NCBI GenBank assembly: GCA_927911695.1
Contig: CAKMQO010000060.1
Span: forward strand, 1 to 7,465
Direction of reading: 5' to 3'
Length of the DNA: 7,465 bases
Source of the DNA: an uncultured Gemella sp.
GTDB taxonomy: Bacteria; Bacillota; Bacilli; Staphylococcales; Gemellaceae
Shown: positions 6,367 to 7,465 of the stretch, in pieces
Layout of the letters: each line of letters begins with the position of its first letter
Numbering within the stretch: the first letter of the stretch is position 1
The notes under the pieces: generated by a model
The model's input: only the letters and a program-made list of their open reading frames with translations
What the model was told of the DNA's origin: nothing
Databases searched by the model: none
Made by a program: the position numbers and the translations under genes

Positions 6367-7235
6367 TTTAAAACATTGATTACTTATGATGCTACAAGCG
6401 TAACACGGTAGAAAGTATTTCCAGTCATATTCTAAAACAAAGAATAAATTGATAAATATTAATTCTAATATTGTAAAATATACACCAATTATATAGGTAT
6501 TACCCGACTGTTTTGTTAAAGTTCTATCGATTGTTTTAAATATTTTTCGATAGATAGTTAGTAAAAGAATAAATACTATGCTAATTAAGAAAATTATCTT
6601 TGTAGTAATATTTATTTTTAAATCACTTAGCCACAAACTAATAGCTATGGTGTTGGTAATTATATATAAATGAGTGGTTAAATGATTGAAATTAATATCT
6701 CTTACATGAACACTTCTCGATATAAAACTTGGAAATAACTGACTTATTGTAAAAGTAAGAAGTATAAACCAGTAACAATAATCTATAAATATTAAACCTA
6801 ATAATAAAGAAAGTGTACGACCTGTGTGAATATAACAAAAGGGTTCTGTTAGTTTTTTTATCATTAAGTTCTTTTTATCGGTAAGAATATATTCTGTTAT
6901 GTGTTGGATACTAAGTATTACTGATAGTAGGATTAATGTTGCAAGTATATATTTAATATTTAAAGAATTTCTCACTAGTAAATTCAATATAACAAGTATT
7001 TGTGAAATTAAAAAGATGTGATTTATAAAACTATCTTTTCCGTATCTATTTAGATGAACAACTTCCAACAGCCAACTATTAAAGAAAATAATAAAAAAGT
7101 AGTATAAAGCGAAAAAAAGTCGTATATTGATTTATCAGAAAATGAATAATCTAGTGAGAATTTACTTATTAATAAAGACAATGAAATTGTATAAAAAGAC
7201 GTTAAAATGGTCTCTTTTTTAAAAATAAAATTCAA
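6352..7235 (-). pseudogene. Multi-pass membrane protein resembling the LtrA (low temperature requirement A) family, one frameshift
   Basis: This is a hydrophobic minus-strand gene. The likely start is TTG 7235-7233, with AGGAGG at 7246-7251 and a 10-base spacer; no ATG fits. The first frame runs to 7050 and the second, from about 7118 downward, to the TAG at 6354-6352. Adding one T to the T7 run at 7112-7118 joins them as IYDFFFALYYFFIIFFNSW and gives about 294 residues with some eight membrane segments. LtrA-like hints are ISLSLLISKFS near the N-terminus (family: FDLVFVxAISKLT), the FFIIFFNSW...HLNRYGKDS block (family: WWAW...NRYDTDD), and INFNHLTTHLYIITNTIAI (family: HLVERFGLxTIIxLGE). The last is degenerate, lacking the GE and the Arg. 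LtrA proteins are usually longer (350-400 residues) and have no settled biochemical function. The assignment rests on motif memory, so an unrelated integral membrane protein remains possible. Confidence 0.55.
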
Positions 7236-7286
7236 GATAAAGTTTCCTCCTTACTACTACAATAACTGTGAATTAGATAAAAAATA

Positions 7287-7327
7287 TTGAAGTTATCCGT
7301 AGCGCAGGGCTAGGGGGATAACTTCAA
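7287..7327. repeat. GC-rich cruciform/hairpin in the leader of the LtrA-like gene
   Basis: Outer arms TTGAAGTTATCC (7287-7298) and GGATAACTTCAA (7316-7327) pair perfectly over 12 bp. The 17-base loop holds a second inverted repeat, TAGC/GCTA (7300-7303, 7309-7312), around GCAGG. On the minus strand the stem is followed after 3 bases by T6 (A6 at 7279-7284), so it has the form of a terminator or attenuator for minus-strand RNA. The rightmost gene is on the plus strand, so no minus-strand gene visibly ends here. A leader element for the LtrA-like gene, or a dispersed small repeat, are the alternatives. Confidence 0.7.
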
Positions 7328-7405
7328 CCTTCTAAACAAAACTGAAAGAAGTTATAATCATATTCTATCAAAAATAAATCTAAATATCAATAAAAGGAGA
7401 AGGGT

Positions 7406-7465
7406 ATGACCTAAAAGTCCTAAAATTTAACAAGGTTCATATGAGAATTCATATATGTAGTGGGT
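7406..7465 (+). CDS. Start of an unidentified gene, truncated by the window edge; frame broken at the third codon
   Basis: An AAGGAGA ribosome binding site (7394-7400) precedes ATG 7406, and a TATAAT (7353-7358) lies upstream without a clear -35. As written, the frame is ATG-ACC-TAA and stops at once. One base over, the sequence is open to the window end and reads LKVLKFNKVHMRIHICSG. A single missing A (ATG-AAC-CTA) would give MNLKVLKFNKVHMRIHICSG. A possible internal start is ATG 7441. Too little is present to name a family. Confidence 0.4.

Noticed and set aside
1..7465. tRNA, rRNA, CRISPR array, insertion sequence, phage or toxin-antitoxin genes
   Set aside because: I looked on both strands and saw no cloverleaf-like stretches, regularly spaced repeats, transposase motifs or terminal inverted repeats. 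The window reads as ordinary chromosomal genes.

Overview
The window looks like chromosomal DNA of a low-GC, AT-rich Bacillota (Firmicutes). The evidence is strong AGGAGG-type ribosome binding sites, TTGACA/TATAAT promoters, A/T-rich codon choice and the mix of gene families. The gene set would fit a Gemella- or Staphylococcus/Streptococcus-like organism, with Gemella as my guess, but nothing here proves a genus.

Layout, left to right. (1) 1-2116 +: the end of one half of a heterodimeric ABC exporter (degenerate ATPase site), overlapping by 8 bases the second half (canonical ATPase site), closed by a terminator. (2) 2168-3772 +: a MarR-family repressor very like the quinone-sensing MhqR, followed by a luciferase-like flavin oxidoreductase. 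Both are preceded by near-identical TATCTC-N6-GAGATA operators, so together they look like a small self-regulated electrophile/quinone stress unit. (3) 3829-4587 +: a HAD phosphatase of the YjjG type with its own extended -10 promoter. (4) 4613-5555 -: a CzcD-like zinc/cation diffusion facilitator, convergent with the HAD gene across a shared bidirectional terminator. (5) 5604-6319 +: an SGNH/GDSL esterase divergent from the transporter. (6) 6352-7235 -: a membrane protein resembling the LtrA family, convergent with the esterase across a perfect 24-bp hairpin. (7) 7253-7465: an intergenic region with a striking GC-rich cruciform, then the start of a further + strand gene.

The most conspicuous property is that nearly every gene is interrupted by one-base insertions or deletions, mostly in short A or T runs: the second ABC half, the oxidoreductase (four inferred), HAD, the cation transporter, the esterase C-terminus, the LtrA-like gene and the right-edge gene. 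Only the MarR gene and the visible tail of the first ABC half are clean. All reading frames are otherwise well conserved with intact motifs. This points to homopolymer sequencing or assembly error more than to true gene decay, though I cannot exclude decay. I did not find an obviously new multi-gene system. The best biological leads are the MhqR-like operator pair and the 7287-7327 cruciform in the leader of the LtrA-like gene.
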